Source of the DNA: Notospermus geniculatus
Lineage: Eukaryota; Nemertea; Pilidiophora; Heteronemertea; Lineidae
Length of the DNA stretch: 64,000 nt
NCBI GenBank assembly: GCA_002633025.1
Contig: NMRB01000824.1
Location: 86,977-150,976 of the forward strand
Direction: 5' to 3'
Part shown: piece after piece, positions 9,412 through 19,363 of the stretch
Position numbering within the stretch: position 1 is the first letter of the stretch
Layout: every line of letters begins with the position of its first letter
The notes under the pieces: generated by a model
Seen by the model: the letters and a program-made list of their open reading frames with translations, nothing else
Told to the model about the DNA's origin: nothing
Database searches by the model: none
Made by a program: the position numbers and the translations under genes

Positions 9412-12400
9412 ACTTGATCGACTGCGACTGGGCTTATCGAAGATTTTGTCACGAATGGCTATCCCGACAGACATGGCCGCCCCGTCAGGTGTATCCGTGG
9501 GCTTAGCTTCCGGTTCCGGTGGAGGGGTATGACCTTTGGCCTCTGTGATGGCGTCCCCTATTATTTGATCGGAGACCTTTTCAGCATATTCAACTTTCGC
9601 CTCCAATGATATCTTTCTTGCCTTTTCTTCTTCATCTTCTTTAGCTTTAACTTCTCCAAAATCGAGTTCCACGTCGTACTGGACGCCTTCGGGCAAAGTT
9701 ACCACTTTCTCCGGAGGAGGGCGCTGCTCTTCGTCGGAAGACGAACTGCTTGATCCACTGCGTTCCTTTTTAACTACAGCTGTCTCGATTATCGACACCT
9801 GGGGTGGTTCTGGCGGCGCCTCGACCACTGGTTCCACTGGAATTACTTCAGGCTCTTGGACAGGGACCTCTGGTTCCGTGACCTCTAGTTTGACCTTGAT
9901 ATCCACATCTGTAGGCTCAGGTTTTGGCTTACTCTCGTCATCTGAAGAACTAGAACTGCTGGAACTACTGGAACTTCGACTACGTTTTCCTTCTTCAACT
10001 ACAACTGTCTCGACTACTGATACTTGGGGTGGTTCTGGTGGCGCCTCGACCACTGGTTCCACTGGAATTACTTCTGGTTCCTGGACAGGAACCTCTGGTT
10101 CTGTGACCTCTAGTTTGACCTTTATATCCACCTCCGGCGATGTTTTCCGCTTACTCTCGTCATCTGAAGAACTGGAACTGCTGGAACTACTGGAACTTCG
10201 ACTACGTTTTCCTTCTTCAACTACAACTGTCTCGACTACTGATACTTGGGGTGGTTCTGGTGGCGCCTCGACCACTGGTTCCACTGGAATTACGTCTGGT
10301 TCCTGGACAGGGACCTCTGGTTCTGTGACCTCTAGTTTGACCTTTATATCCACCTCCGGCGATGTTTTCCGCTTACTCTCGTCATCTGAAGAACTGGAAC
10401 TGCTGGAACTACTGGAACTTCGACTACGTTTTCCTTCTTCAACTACAACTGTCTCGACTACTGATACTTGGGGTGGTTCTGGTGGCGCCTCGACCACTGG
10501 TTCCACTGGAATTACGTCTGGTTCCTGGACAGGGACCTCTGGTTCTGTGACCTCTAGTTTGACCTTTATATCCACCTCGTCTGTAGGCTCAGGTTTTGGT
10601 TTGCTCTCGTCATCTGAAGAACTAGAACTGCTGGAACTACTGGAACTTCGACTACGTTTTCCTTCTTCAACTACAACTGTCTCGACTACTGATACTTGGG
10701 GTGGTTCTGGTGGCGCCTCGACCACTGGTTCCACTGGAGTCACTTCCGGTTCTTGGACAGGGACTTCTGGTTCTCTGACCTCTAGTTTAACCTTGATGTC
10801 CAACTCTGTAGGCTCAGCTTTTGGTTTGCTTTCGTCGTCTGAAGAACTAGAACTGCTGGAACTACTGGAACTTCGACTACGTTTTTCTTCTTCAACTACA
10901 GCTGTCTCAACTATCGACACCTGGGGTGGTTCTGGCGGCGCCTCGACCACTGGTTCCACTGGAGTCACTTCTGGTTCCTGGACAGGGACCTCTGGTTCTG
11001 TGACCTCTAATTTAACCTTTATATCCACCTCACTTGGCTCAGGTTCCGGCCTACTTTCTTCATATTGAGAACTAGAACTGCTGGAACTACTGGAACTACG
11101 GCTACGCTTTCCCTCTTCAACTACTACAGCTGTCTCGACTACCGACTCGCCGAGTGTCTCTGGATCTGGTAGGCTCCTCACCACGACTGCAACCTCTGCC
11201 TGAACCGCGGATTCTTCACCCGCGCCCTTTTCTTCATCACTCGAACTACTGCTACTGCGACTGCGCGGTTTTACCACTTCCGGTTCCTCCTCTGTGACAA
11301 GGACGGTGGTCTCAACATCGAGGGTTTTTGGGGTGTCTGCAGCTGGTGGGGTCAACTCCTCCGTTGGTTCTTGAGGTGCGTCCTTGACCTCAATGTCAAG
11401 GTCAGTTTGTTCTTTTTGCTTTTCACCATGGCTACTGGCGCTGGATTCGGACGAACTACGGGACCTAGGGGTGACGACTTCATCAGTACTTACGATTATT
11501 GGTTCCCCTTTTAATAACTCCTCGGGAATCACGGGCTCCCCCTCTCCGCCTTCGACCGTAATCGTGTGCAGCACGCGCCTCGTGACTTTCTTAATTGTGC
11601 GGATGGTACCGTCCTCCATTTCTTCGGTAATCGTCTCAACGCCCTCCTCGTCGGGAATGTCCGGTATATCACCCTCCGTGAATACTGTAATCCGCTCCGG
11701 TTTACCAGTAACGATGGTTTTCGTCGTGGTTCGTACGTGTACAGTTCCATCCTCGTCAACAGTCTCTGTTCTCTCCGTCGTGGTCCGTTCCCCAGGTTCC
11801 CCAGAAATCACAAGTTCACCTTCCCCTAAATCCCCAGGATCGATAACAGTATCCTTGACAACTGTAGTCACAGACTCCTCCACCTCCGTCGTCTCCTTGA
11901 CATCCGGGTCCTTTCCAGTGTCGTCTGCAACGACGTCGCCATTTTCAATCTCCTTTTTGACTTCCTTCACTTTGTCCTTTTCGTCTTCGCTTGAGCTCGA
12001 ACTGCTCGAAGAACTACTGGAAGAACTGGACGAGCTCGAACTGGAGCCACTCGACTTCTTCTTTTCTCGTTTCTTCCGCAGTTTCTTCGCTTTCTTTTTA
12101 TCCAAAATCTCCGGCTCCACTTGTACAACTGGTTCCTCCATCTTGGTGTCCTCCGTCGGTGTCTCCGAAACAGCAGTCGCCTCCTCTTTCTTCTGTGGTG
12201 GTCTCTGAGCAGCAGCACCGCGGCCGGTTGGAATCCGACTGCCAGCGCTGCCTCGGCTGCTTGGTATCCTGCTCGGGATTCCAGATGCGCGGGTCTTTTT
12301 GGGACCGGTAGCGCCGCTCTGAGGTACATCAGTGGAACTACGTTGCTCTCCGCGATCAGTTCCACCGCGCCCTCCTCTGCCTCCCCGGCTCCTACCTCCT

Positions 12401-12414
12401 CGTTTCGGCGGCAT
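9283..12414 (-). CDS. Large RG/Ser-rich repeat protein, first coding exon (1044 codons)
   Basis: A single open frame reads MPPKRGGRSRGGRGGRGG at the N-terminus (RG/RGG-rich, likely RNA-binding or basic), then SRIP repeats, a Lys-rich KKAKKLRKKREKKK patch and a long Ser run. An acidic Thr/Glu-rich middle contains two related segments (DEDGTVHVRTTTKTIV and MEDGTIRTIKKVTRRVL). Six ~75-residue repeats follow, each with VDIKVKLEV, PEVPVQEPEV, EAPPEPPQVS and a (K/R)SRSSSSSSS-DDE block. A ~30-residue poly-Ser tract and KKKKRKKKGKKK end the exon. I start at 12414 because AAAATGCCG is a good context and the basic RG motif follows; an in-frame Met at 12444 is possible. The frame reaches a stop at 9226, but AAG|GTAGGC at 9283 is a strong phase-0 donor, so the exon probably splices onward to the left. 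No catalytic domain is visible. SR-like phosphorylation sites (RSRSSSS) suggest a nuclear or cytoskeletal scaffold, but function is unknown. The SDR gene is divergent, 1.2 kb away. Confidence 0.75.
9340..9417. repeat. Trinucleotide (CTG/AGC)n tract encoding poly-Ser
   Basis: A run of CTG with CTA interruptions on the plus strand (AGC/AGT serine codons on the coding minus strand). The pure CTG segment sits at ~9382-9410. Length-unstable in principle, inside a coding exon. Confidence 0.85.
9783..11120 (-). repeat. Six coding tandem repeats of 222-228 bp
   Basis: The anchor GGGGTGGTTCTGG recurs at about 9801, 10026, 10248, 10470, 10698 and 10923, giving spacings of 225, 222, 222, 228 and 225 bp, all multiples of three. 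The two units around 10140-10550 are essentially identical, while outer units are more diverged, which indicates recent unequal exchange or gene conversion. The antisense strand is also open over the whole array. Confidence 0.9.
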
Positions 12415-13032
12415 TTTGCAGCGAATTCGAGCAAAAAATCGCAAGACCGGAGCCTACGCCTCCAAAACACCTTCTGTGCACCTAAACTATTGATAACCCG
12501 ACCTAAAACCTTCAAAATCGATAACATTTGAGAGCAGGTGTGTCCGATAAAGGTGGTCAGTTGGCGTCCGCAACGCCATCTCTGCTTCAGTATTGATATA
12601 AATTCCAAGCTTTCCCCTGATATCCTGAAGAAAGTGGTGTATACAAAACATAATTTTGGATGTGAAAAAAAACGCGCAAATATAGTGTTGTGTACTTTGT
12701 TGAAAATGTACGTTATTATAAGGATACAACATAGGCCTACATACTCTTTCTCCGCCCGCGGCATTTCATCAACGCTAAATAAACCTTACCAAATCCTAAC
12801 ATGTCACGTTGGTAGAGTATTCGCTGAGAAGTTTAAAATGCCTACAGATACAGACCTTTCCAAAAAAGATGGCGGTCTAACAGTTCTCACCATATGACGT
12901 CAGAAGCTTTACCATGGATTTGGCAAAGTAGTCTGAGAGGATGAGTTTGGTAGTGTTATATCATGCTTGGACAATGACCATCTTTGTTGGAAAGTCTAAA
13001 ACAGAGGGGAAAGTCCCAGTAATGAAGGCCCG
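12415..13032. promoter_or_regulatory. Upstream region of the Ser-rich gene; no coding exon seen
   Basis: Together with 13033-13625 this separates the divergent Ser-rich and SDR genes. It presumably holds the 5' UTR and promoter of the minus-strand gene. No TATA box in a convincing position was recognised. Confidence 0.4.
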
Positions 13033-13262
13033 GTGTAATGTTTGTCAGTGTGGCCTGTGTCCCAGTGTGACATTACAATAGATTAACGGAATAAGGCGCA
13101 ACTTGGCAATGAGCGACACACAGAGAAACAGCGAGTCTGTTTCCCAGTGTGTTCCAAACAATGGGAGTCACACAGAAAAATGGCCACACTGAAAAACATT
13201 ACATCTGACCTTGGAGGAATTATACTGACTGCCAGCGCTCAGTATAATTCCTCCAAGATCTG
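13033..13262. repeat. Two inverted repeats upstream of the SDR gene
   Basis: An outer imperfect palindrome has GTGTAATGTTTGTCAGTGTG pairing with CACACTGAAAAACATTACAT (13033-13203). A tight near-perfect hairpin follows at 13205-13260, where CTTGGAGGAATTATACTGA pairs with TCAGTATAATTCCTCCAAG. Probably MITE remnants. Confidence 0.75.
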
Positions 13263-13625
13263 ACTGAGATTTGGGGCGGGGACTATGACAGTCACTCTAT
13301 CCATGTGACAGATTTTAGGACTACCAGCGTCGTTCAAGCTTTTTACAATCTTTCATTTTCGTCAAGGTTGGCCTTGGCAGTGACGGGTTAAGCTGATCAT
13401 GTCAACTTGATATTACCAACAATAAGATCTCTCTTATCTATTTTTGATGTGACACAATTACTAGGCCTATCATTGAGGAATAAAACGTAATTCTATTTAT
13501 TACATGTAAGTATATATACACTATGGTGTCGATGCGCTCAACAGTCATGCCTTGAGTCTAAATTCAGGTCACCTAGGCCTTGTACTCGGAAACAAATCGA
13601 CTTCTAAGTCCTGCTTGATCAAGTC

Positions 13626-16435
13626 ATGGCTGTGCTACAAATTCTCTGTGACTTATCCGTCTTATTTTGGTGCATTTTGCAATTCAGCGTCGCGTATCTG
13701 TGGCGATGTTTCGTGCCCCGCGCCAGGAAATCGGTCGCAGGGAACGTGGTTGTCCTCACCGGGGCGGGGCATGGCATGGGACGCGAGGTCGCCATCCGAC
13801 TCGGACAGCGCGGGGCGAAACTCGCGCTGCTTGACGTAATGAAGGTAGGCTGTGTGGTGGGTGTAGGTACTGGTGGGCATTTGAGTCTCAAGCAAATTTT
13901 GAGATCCTAAAACTTGCTTGAGACTGTCAAGAAGTCTCCAACGCCCGTGGTGTGGGAAGCCCTATGTAGGTGTAACAATCTGCCGGTGTTTCCGTATGTC
14001 AGGTTTTCCCCTTATTGTTTTGGAAACGCTGGCAGATAGATCGTCACGTTTCTCTGTGTGTCCCCTACCCTATTGTCAAGTTGCAGCTTATTCCATCAGA
14101 TAGCTGAGCATAGACTACGTTTAATTTCAGAAAGGAGTTGACGAAGTTGCCGATGACATCAACAAGAATGGTGGCACTGCACGTGCCTACACCTGTGACG
14201 TCACCAATGACGTCATGGTGTCTGAGGTTGCGCAACGGATTGAGGATGAACTTGGTGATGTTGATATTTTAATCAATAATGCGGGGATCGCCACCTGCCG
14301 TGACCTTTTGACCCGCACCATGAAGAGCATTCAGAAGACGTTTGATGTCAACATCGTGGCTTACGTGCGGGCAAGTTTCGCCTAGGGACGAGCTCATTAG
14401 AATAGCCGCCAAGAACTCTAAGAGTCTCACGCAGCCAGCCTTTATATTCCGCAGTGTTGCCTCATACTCCCCAGATTGGCAACAGCGGCTCGGTGATCGA
14501 GACTACTAAGAACTATGATGCGGAAGTAGCATTCGAAACACTTCGGGTCTTTCCGTCATTCTTCGGTAAAGACCCGGCACAGACAGTTTTGAGCGAAAAT
14601 TTGAGAATGGCGGAAGTAGATGAACTTTTCTTGAAATGATATTTGTTTTACCCAGAATTCAAGAAGGGCTAGGTGGGAGCGCCCCCTCCCACCCCCCACC
14701 CCCATCATCCGGTCTCATACTGCCAGCAGACGAACGCGTCCATTCATTTTTTCAGATGGTGAAAACATTCCTCCCGAAGATGATTGAAAACAACCGCGGA
14801 CACATCGTCAACATGGCGTCGATGTCGTCATTCATGGCATCCCCGTTTCTCGTCGACTACAGGTGGGCTTTTTTAAGTCGAGCTTTTCAGTACGCCGGAA
14901 GAGGCTGGAATATGAGGAACGCCAACAGGGCGAAGATTCTGGTTTCTTTCCTCGTCAAACTGCTTCTGAACAAACTTTTCCGCGTTCCCGTTTACTCGCG
15001 CCATCTGTAGGCCTATATCCAAGAAAAGGGGGTCAGGGTGGCCGCAGGGGCCTAACTTTTGTATTTCTCAACAGTGAAGAAGCAGCGTTTTTTAAACCTA
15101 CTTTTGACGAAACCTAGTAGATGACCTCCGAAAAAATAATACCATGACCCGAAGCTGACGCACCTTCGACGACGGCAAAAATTGTCACAGTTCAGCTTTA
15201 AACTTTCTCATTTTCAGTTCTTCCAAGTATGCTGTGCGCGGCTTCACCGAGAGTTTGAGAGAGGAGATCCGTCAGTTCTATTGCAAGGATATACAAATCA
15301 CCAGTATTTACCCCATCTTCGTCAGCACCGGGATATTCCCGACAAAACTGATGCGGCCAGGAAGGTGAATGTGGCGAAAACTTAAAGCTGACTTGTATGA
15401 ATAAAAGTGAGCGATGTCAACTTAAAGCTGACTGACGTGTATGGGTAATAATGGCGAGGCAAACTTAAAGCTGACTTGTATGAATAAAAGTGATGTCAAC
15501 TTAAAGCTGACGTGTTCATATAATGTGACATCGTGCACTTGGAAGTACACTCATGCACAATTTATTTCTAGGGCTGGTGTGATTCTATCCCCGGCGGCTG
15601 CTGCTGGCCACATTGTTGATGGGATACTCCGCGAAGAAGAGGAGGTTTATATTCCACGTGGGCAGAGAGTTTTGGCCAGCTTAAAGGGGTATGTAATGAT
15701 CAGTACATAATGAGGTCCCTACGTCAGGGTGTACCTTAGGAGGAGAATACTGCTATTTGTGACCCTCCACAGCAAAACCAGTCGCATGTCGCTGCTTTGG
15801 AGGGTCACATTTAGGGAGTAAAAGCCCTAACTTAGGGCACAGTTCATCACAGCTATTCATCAAAATAGCGGGTGATATTCAGGTAGGAGGAAACTGGAGC
15901 TCCCGGAGAACGAGGTGGTAATCTCTACTACGTAAACCACTTACTGGGATTGACCCTTCGCCCTCATGTTACCCAACAGGGGCGGAGCCACAATTTTGGA
16001 AAAGAGCGGGTGCACTGTGCTAGAAACATTGAAATCTGTGGTGAATTTCAATGATTTCACCACGCTAGGCCATTGTGGATTTCACGGTCGATTTTACAGA
16101 TTTGTTGTTCAAAAGGGGGGTGTGCCAGTGCACCGGGTGCCCCCCCTTGGATGCGTGCCTACCCAATGACATAACACCTTACACCAAACCAAAAACTCAA
16201 GACTTGATGTCTCTTGTATTACAGATGCTTGTCATATGGAATATACAAGGCCATGTTAGACTTCAGCCAAACTGGGGTTCACCCAGACACTGAAAGTACA
16301 CCTTCAGATTGAAGCCACCGACACCAAGGAGCATGACCACTCACACTAAAGATGACATCTGCATTTTTCTTGTAGTATTTGTTGCCACTGTCTGACCTTT
16401 ACACCCACACAATAGAGCAGTGGAAAAGAAGTTAG
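13626..16435 (+). CDS. Short-chain dehydrogenase/reductase, SDR16C / 17-beta-HSD11-like, six exons
   Basis: Exons: 13626-13844, 14131-14370, 14756-14862, 15218-15364, 15572-15692, 16376-16435; all phases agree and sum to 297 codons plus stop. The N-terminus is a hydrophobic membrane anchor followed by a basic patch (WRCFVPRARK). The Rossmann cofactor motif is TGAGHGMG, then NNAG, the catalytic Asn in FDVNIVAY, the catalytic Ser in NMASMSS, and Tyr-Ser-Ser-Ser-Lys, whose codons are split by intron 3. Family members oxidise or reduce retinoids or steroids with NAD(P) on ER or lipid-droplet membranes; the substrate is not predictable here. Intron 2 uses a GC donor (CGG|GCAAGT), required for the correct spacing to the KTFLPKM motif. 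For exon 5 a donor at GTATGT four bases earlier is stronger, but it gives a frame lacking the LLPLS tail, so I prefer GTAATG. It is convergent with TOMM70; poly(A) signal at 17150. Confidence 0.9.
15727..15815. mobile_element. Small palindromic insertion, TGTGACCCTCCACAGCAAAA type
   Basis: TGTGACCCTCCACAGC pairs imperfectly with GCTTTGGAGGGTCACA. Copy 1 lacks it (sequence continues directly at ~502). Related single arms are at ~47032 and ~56987 upstream of the Na+/K+-ATPase exon-2 copies. Confidence 0.65.
15978..16165 (+). repeat. Interspersed repeat ending CCTTGGATGCGTGCCTA
   Basis: Same family as 938-1110, at the orthologous place in the last SDR intron. Confidence 0.75.
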
Positions 16436-16640
16436 ATCCTTGACATGTGAATCATTATGCACAAGATCACATGAACATGGGTTTGATCATTTGATGTACA
16501 TGTATTGTGCGTACATGTAGGCCTATTTTATATGGGTTTTATCATTTTGATGTATGTCCATGTACGTAGGTGTAGGCCTCCTTATATGGGTTTGACAGTC
16601 GAAATGCACATCCTGTATAAGGGTTGATGATATACATTTA

Positions 16641-17038
16641 GGGCCATATTCATACAGGATGTTTAGCCTAATCAGCGTACAAATTCTGCATTACACAGGT
16701 AAAAGGCCTAGGAAACTATTGTCTGATGTCTGTATGCTGCCTGATCTCTGGCATTTACCCACAAGATGATCACACGCATCTACCTTTCCTGCGTCTCAGT
16801 GTGGGAGGACAAAAGAAAGTGTTGGACAAATTCCAGACAAGCCTGCCTGATCGTTCAACATTTCCTTTGTCCCCTTGGACTTAGACGCAGGACAATTGGA
16901 CGCGTGTGATTATCCTGCGGGTAAACGCCTCTGGTGAAGCACCATACAGACATCAGACAATAGTTTTCTGGGCCTTTAACCTGTGTAATGTAGAATTTGT
17001 CCGCTGATCAGGCTAAACACCCTGTATGAATATGGCCC
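16641..17038. mobile_element. PIF/Harbinger-like MITE (398 bp), TTA target duplication
   Basis: Termini are GGGCCATATTCATACAGG and its inverse CCTGTATGAATATGGCCC, with long imperfect inverted arms. TTA flanks both sides (16638-16640 and 17039-17041), while copy 1 at ~1590 has a single TTA. A 3-bp TTA duplication is typical of PIF/Harbinger elements. It lies in the SDR 3' UTR between stop and poly(A) signal. No transposase ORF. Confidence 0.8.
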
Positions 17039-17149
17039 TTATTGTATATGGGGTGTATTAGTTGATATACTGTACTTGTATATCATATTTGATCAGGAAG
17101 TGGTGAAAATATCCCCCTGGATCTTGTATTAAACGGTTTAAGTGACAAC

Positions 17150-17155
17150 AATAAA
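17150..17155 (+). terminator. Poly(A) signal AATAAA of the SDR gene
   Basis: AATAAA about 715 bp after the stop (about 310 bp if the inserted MITE is discounted), followed by GT-rich sequence and conserved in the other copy. Confidence 0.65.
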
Positions 17156-17816
17156 GTCTATAATTGACACCTGTCAATCTCTCGTTTATTCCAAATCATT
17201 TGGAATGTAACATAAATGGTCAGTTTAACGATACAATCATGTAAGTAGAAATTGTCCAATCATTCTGCCCTCCCAAGGTGACAGTAGTGTCACTTTGATC
17301 AGTGGGAGGCCGTGCAGATAAAGTAACAGCAGTATCCTGTACTACCAAGTACACTCTAGTGTTGAATATAGCTATTACTCTAAATAAACACACTCCCACT
17401 GGTCATCAGTGAAGATACTGCCTTTGATAACTTGAGGGTGTCCTAATTTGAGATAGGTCCTGGCAAAGTTCCCAGCTCTGTCAAAAGGACCACTAAAAAA
17501 TACATGATATAAGTGAAACCGACAACTTAAGAACACATTATTTGAACCCCTGTACAAGGCACCCACAAAGATGAACCACTTATAAACAAATTGCCACACT
17601 CAAACATTAACATCACGCCACGGTTGTTCAACAAAAAAATGTCCCGCTGAAAAATAAACTTAACATAATCAGGCAAAAAGGAGGGTACAACAGCCTCGCT
17701 TGGTGAACTTAGCCCTTCACCATTGCTGATTTTTTTGGCACAAGTCCTAAAAAATCAAGCAACTATGGTCAGTTGTTTGTGGCATTGATCTTGAAGACCA
17801 ACGACACCCACAGCTA

Positions 17817-18009
17817 CCGGCAGTTTTCTAAAGTCCAGCAACATCTAACTACGACCCAATGGAATGCGGAAGTTCCGGTGCACACAGCGCGAACAATCGG
17901 GGAACGACCACAAATGGTCGACAGGCATGGTTATAAACCGCAAAGCTCTGCCACATTACATGACTTCCGCATTCCATTGGGTCGTAGTTAGATGTTGCCG
18001 GACTTTACT
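17817..18009. mobile_element. Fold-back MITE, copy 2 of 2425-2617
   Basis: Same arms (CAACATCTAACTACGACC and inverse) as in copy 1, in the intergenic space between the convergent SDR and TOMM70 genes. Confidence 0.8.
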
Positions 18010-18496
18010 GTGAGTTGCCAATACAGAGCCAAACTGTGCAAGAAACCTCGCCCACGGAATGGCACCCTGAGCGAATATCAGATTGAAAAACATTGGTGTA
18101 TCATTTAAAACTACAAAATCCCAAACCCCTAAATTCTTACTTACAATACAAGATGGAGTATAATAAGGCCTACGGGATAAATAACTAAGATCAGTTGGGA
18201 ACTTATTAATGTGATATTGAACGAATCATGCAGCGTAACTCTGGGAATGACAGCATCCCAGGTTAATTCTAGATGCCTATAAATACAATTGCCCATCACC
18301 AAAGAAGAGAAACAATGACTGGGATATTAATAATGGGTCAAGGAGACGGCAAGGAGGGATCCCTCCCCTCCACCAATTTTCTGCATTCGCCCTTGAAACC
18401 CAATGTCACAAGTTAGGCCTAAAGGTTACATCACTACTTCGAAATGGACTTGTCATTTAGATGCCTATCAGGGCCCATATTTGCAAAACTACTTGG

Positions 18497-18620
18497 GTCA
18501 TATTCATAAAGCGGTTCTATCGTTAGAACCATCTTAGGCCGGTTCCAAGTGTACTGGTGAAGTACACTTGGAACCAGCCTAAGACGGTTCTAATGATAGA
18601 ACCGCTTTATGAATACGACC
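18497..18620. mobile_element. Palindromic MITE, copy 2 of 3118-3241
   Basis: GGTCATATTCATAAAGCGG arms as in copy 1, nearly identical. Confidence 0.8.
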
Positions 18621-19128
18621 ACTTAAGTCTAAGTGTGACACTTATCCTTTGTTCAACACAAAAGATAAGTACATGTATCACACTTTGACTTAAGTACGTT
18701 CATGAATATTGACCCTGGAATATGTAGCAACTTCGTTTGGGATACTCTACAATATAGAGGCTCTGCATACGACGTCACAAGCCGCCATGCTGGAGTACAC
18801 ATGCTGCAGAGGTGCAGCGAAATGAGCCGTGCATGCCCCAATGACGTTACGTCAAACAAAGGCGTGGCGCACTTCACACAAGTCGCGTCACGGTCGGCTC
18901 ACACCTCTGCGCCCTATGTCCCCAGAATGGCGTCATTGCAAAGCCTCTATATGAATCGCAGAGCCTAACTTGCCTAAGTTACACATGTACATTGGCAGAT
19001 AAGTTCCATATCTGCTGAAAAAACTGGGCAAGAGCATACCAAAACAGTCGTGACCATTGCCAACATAAAACGTGTTCAAGTTTGGTTATTTTGCTATAGG
19101 AAGTCAAGAGAATGAGCATGCAACTTAA

Positions 19129-19332
19129 TAGACCATTCTCAAATTGATGTAAACGACAAAGATCTGCACACTTCCGCCGAAATCGCAACCACAACCTCGG
19201 TCTGAAACTGAATGACGTAACGCAGACAACCCCACGACAGTGACGTCGAAGGCGTTGCGTCAGACTCGATCATTGCTGAATCATGGATTGTGTCACGTCA
19301 CCCGGTTTCAGATCAAGGTTCTGGTTGAGATT
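19129..19332. mobile_element. Truncated MITE 'TAGACCGTTCTCAAATTGAC' family
   Basis: The left end is intact, but the right arm stops at GGTTGAGATTT and joins TCTACAAGATG, which in copy 1 lies ~540 bp further on. The deletion removed the right terminus and flank in this copy only. Confidence 0.75.
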
Positions 19333-19363
19333 TCTACAAGATGTAACCTGAATGACGGTTATT

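Noticed and set aside
9878-11068. 396-codon plus-strand frame (TSSSEELELLELLELR repeats)
   Set aside because: It is the exact antisense of the Ser-rich coding repeats; 3-bp periodic repeats leave several frames open. No start context or splice support.
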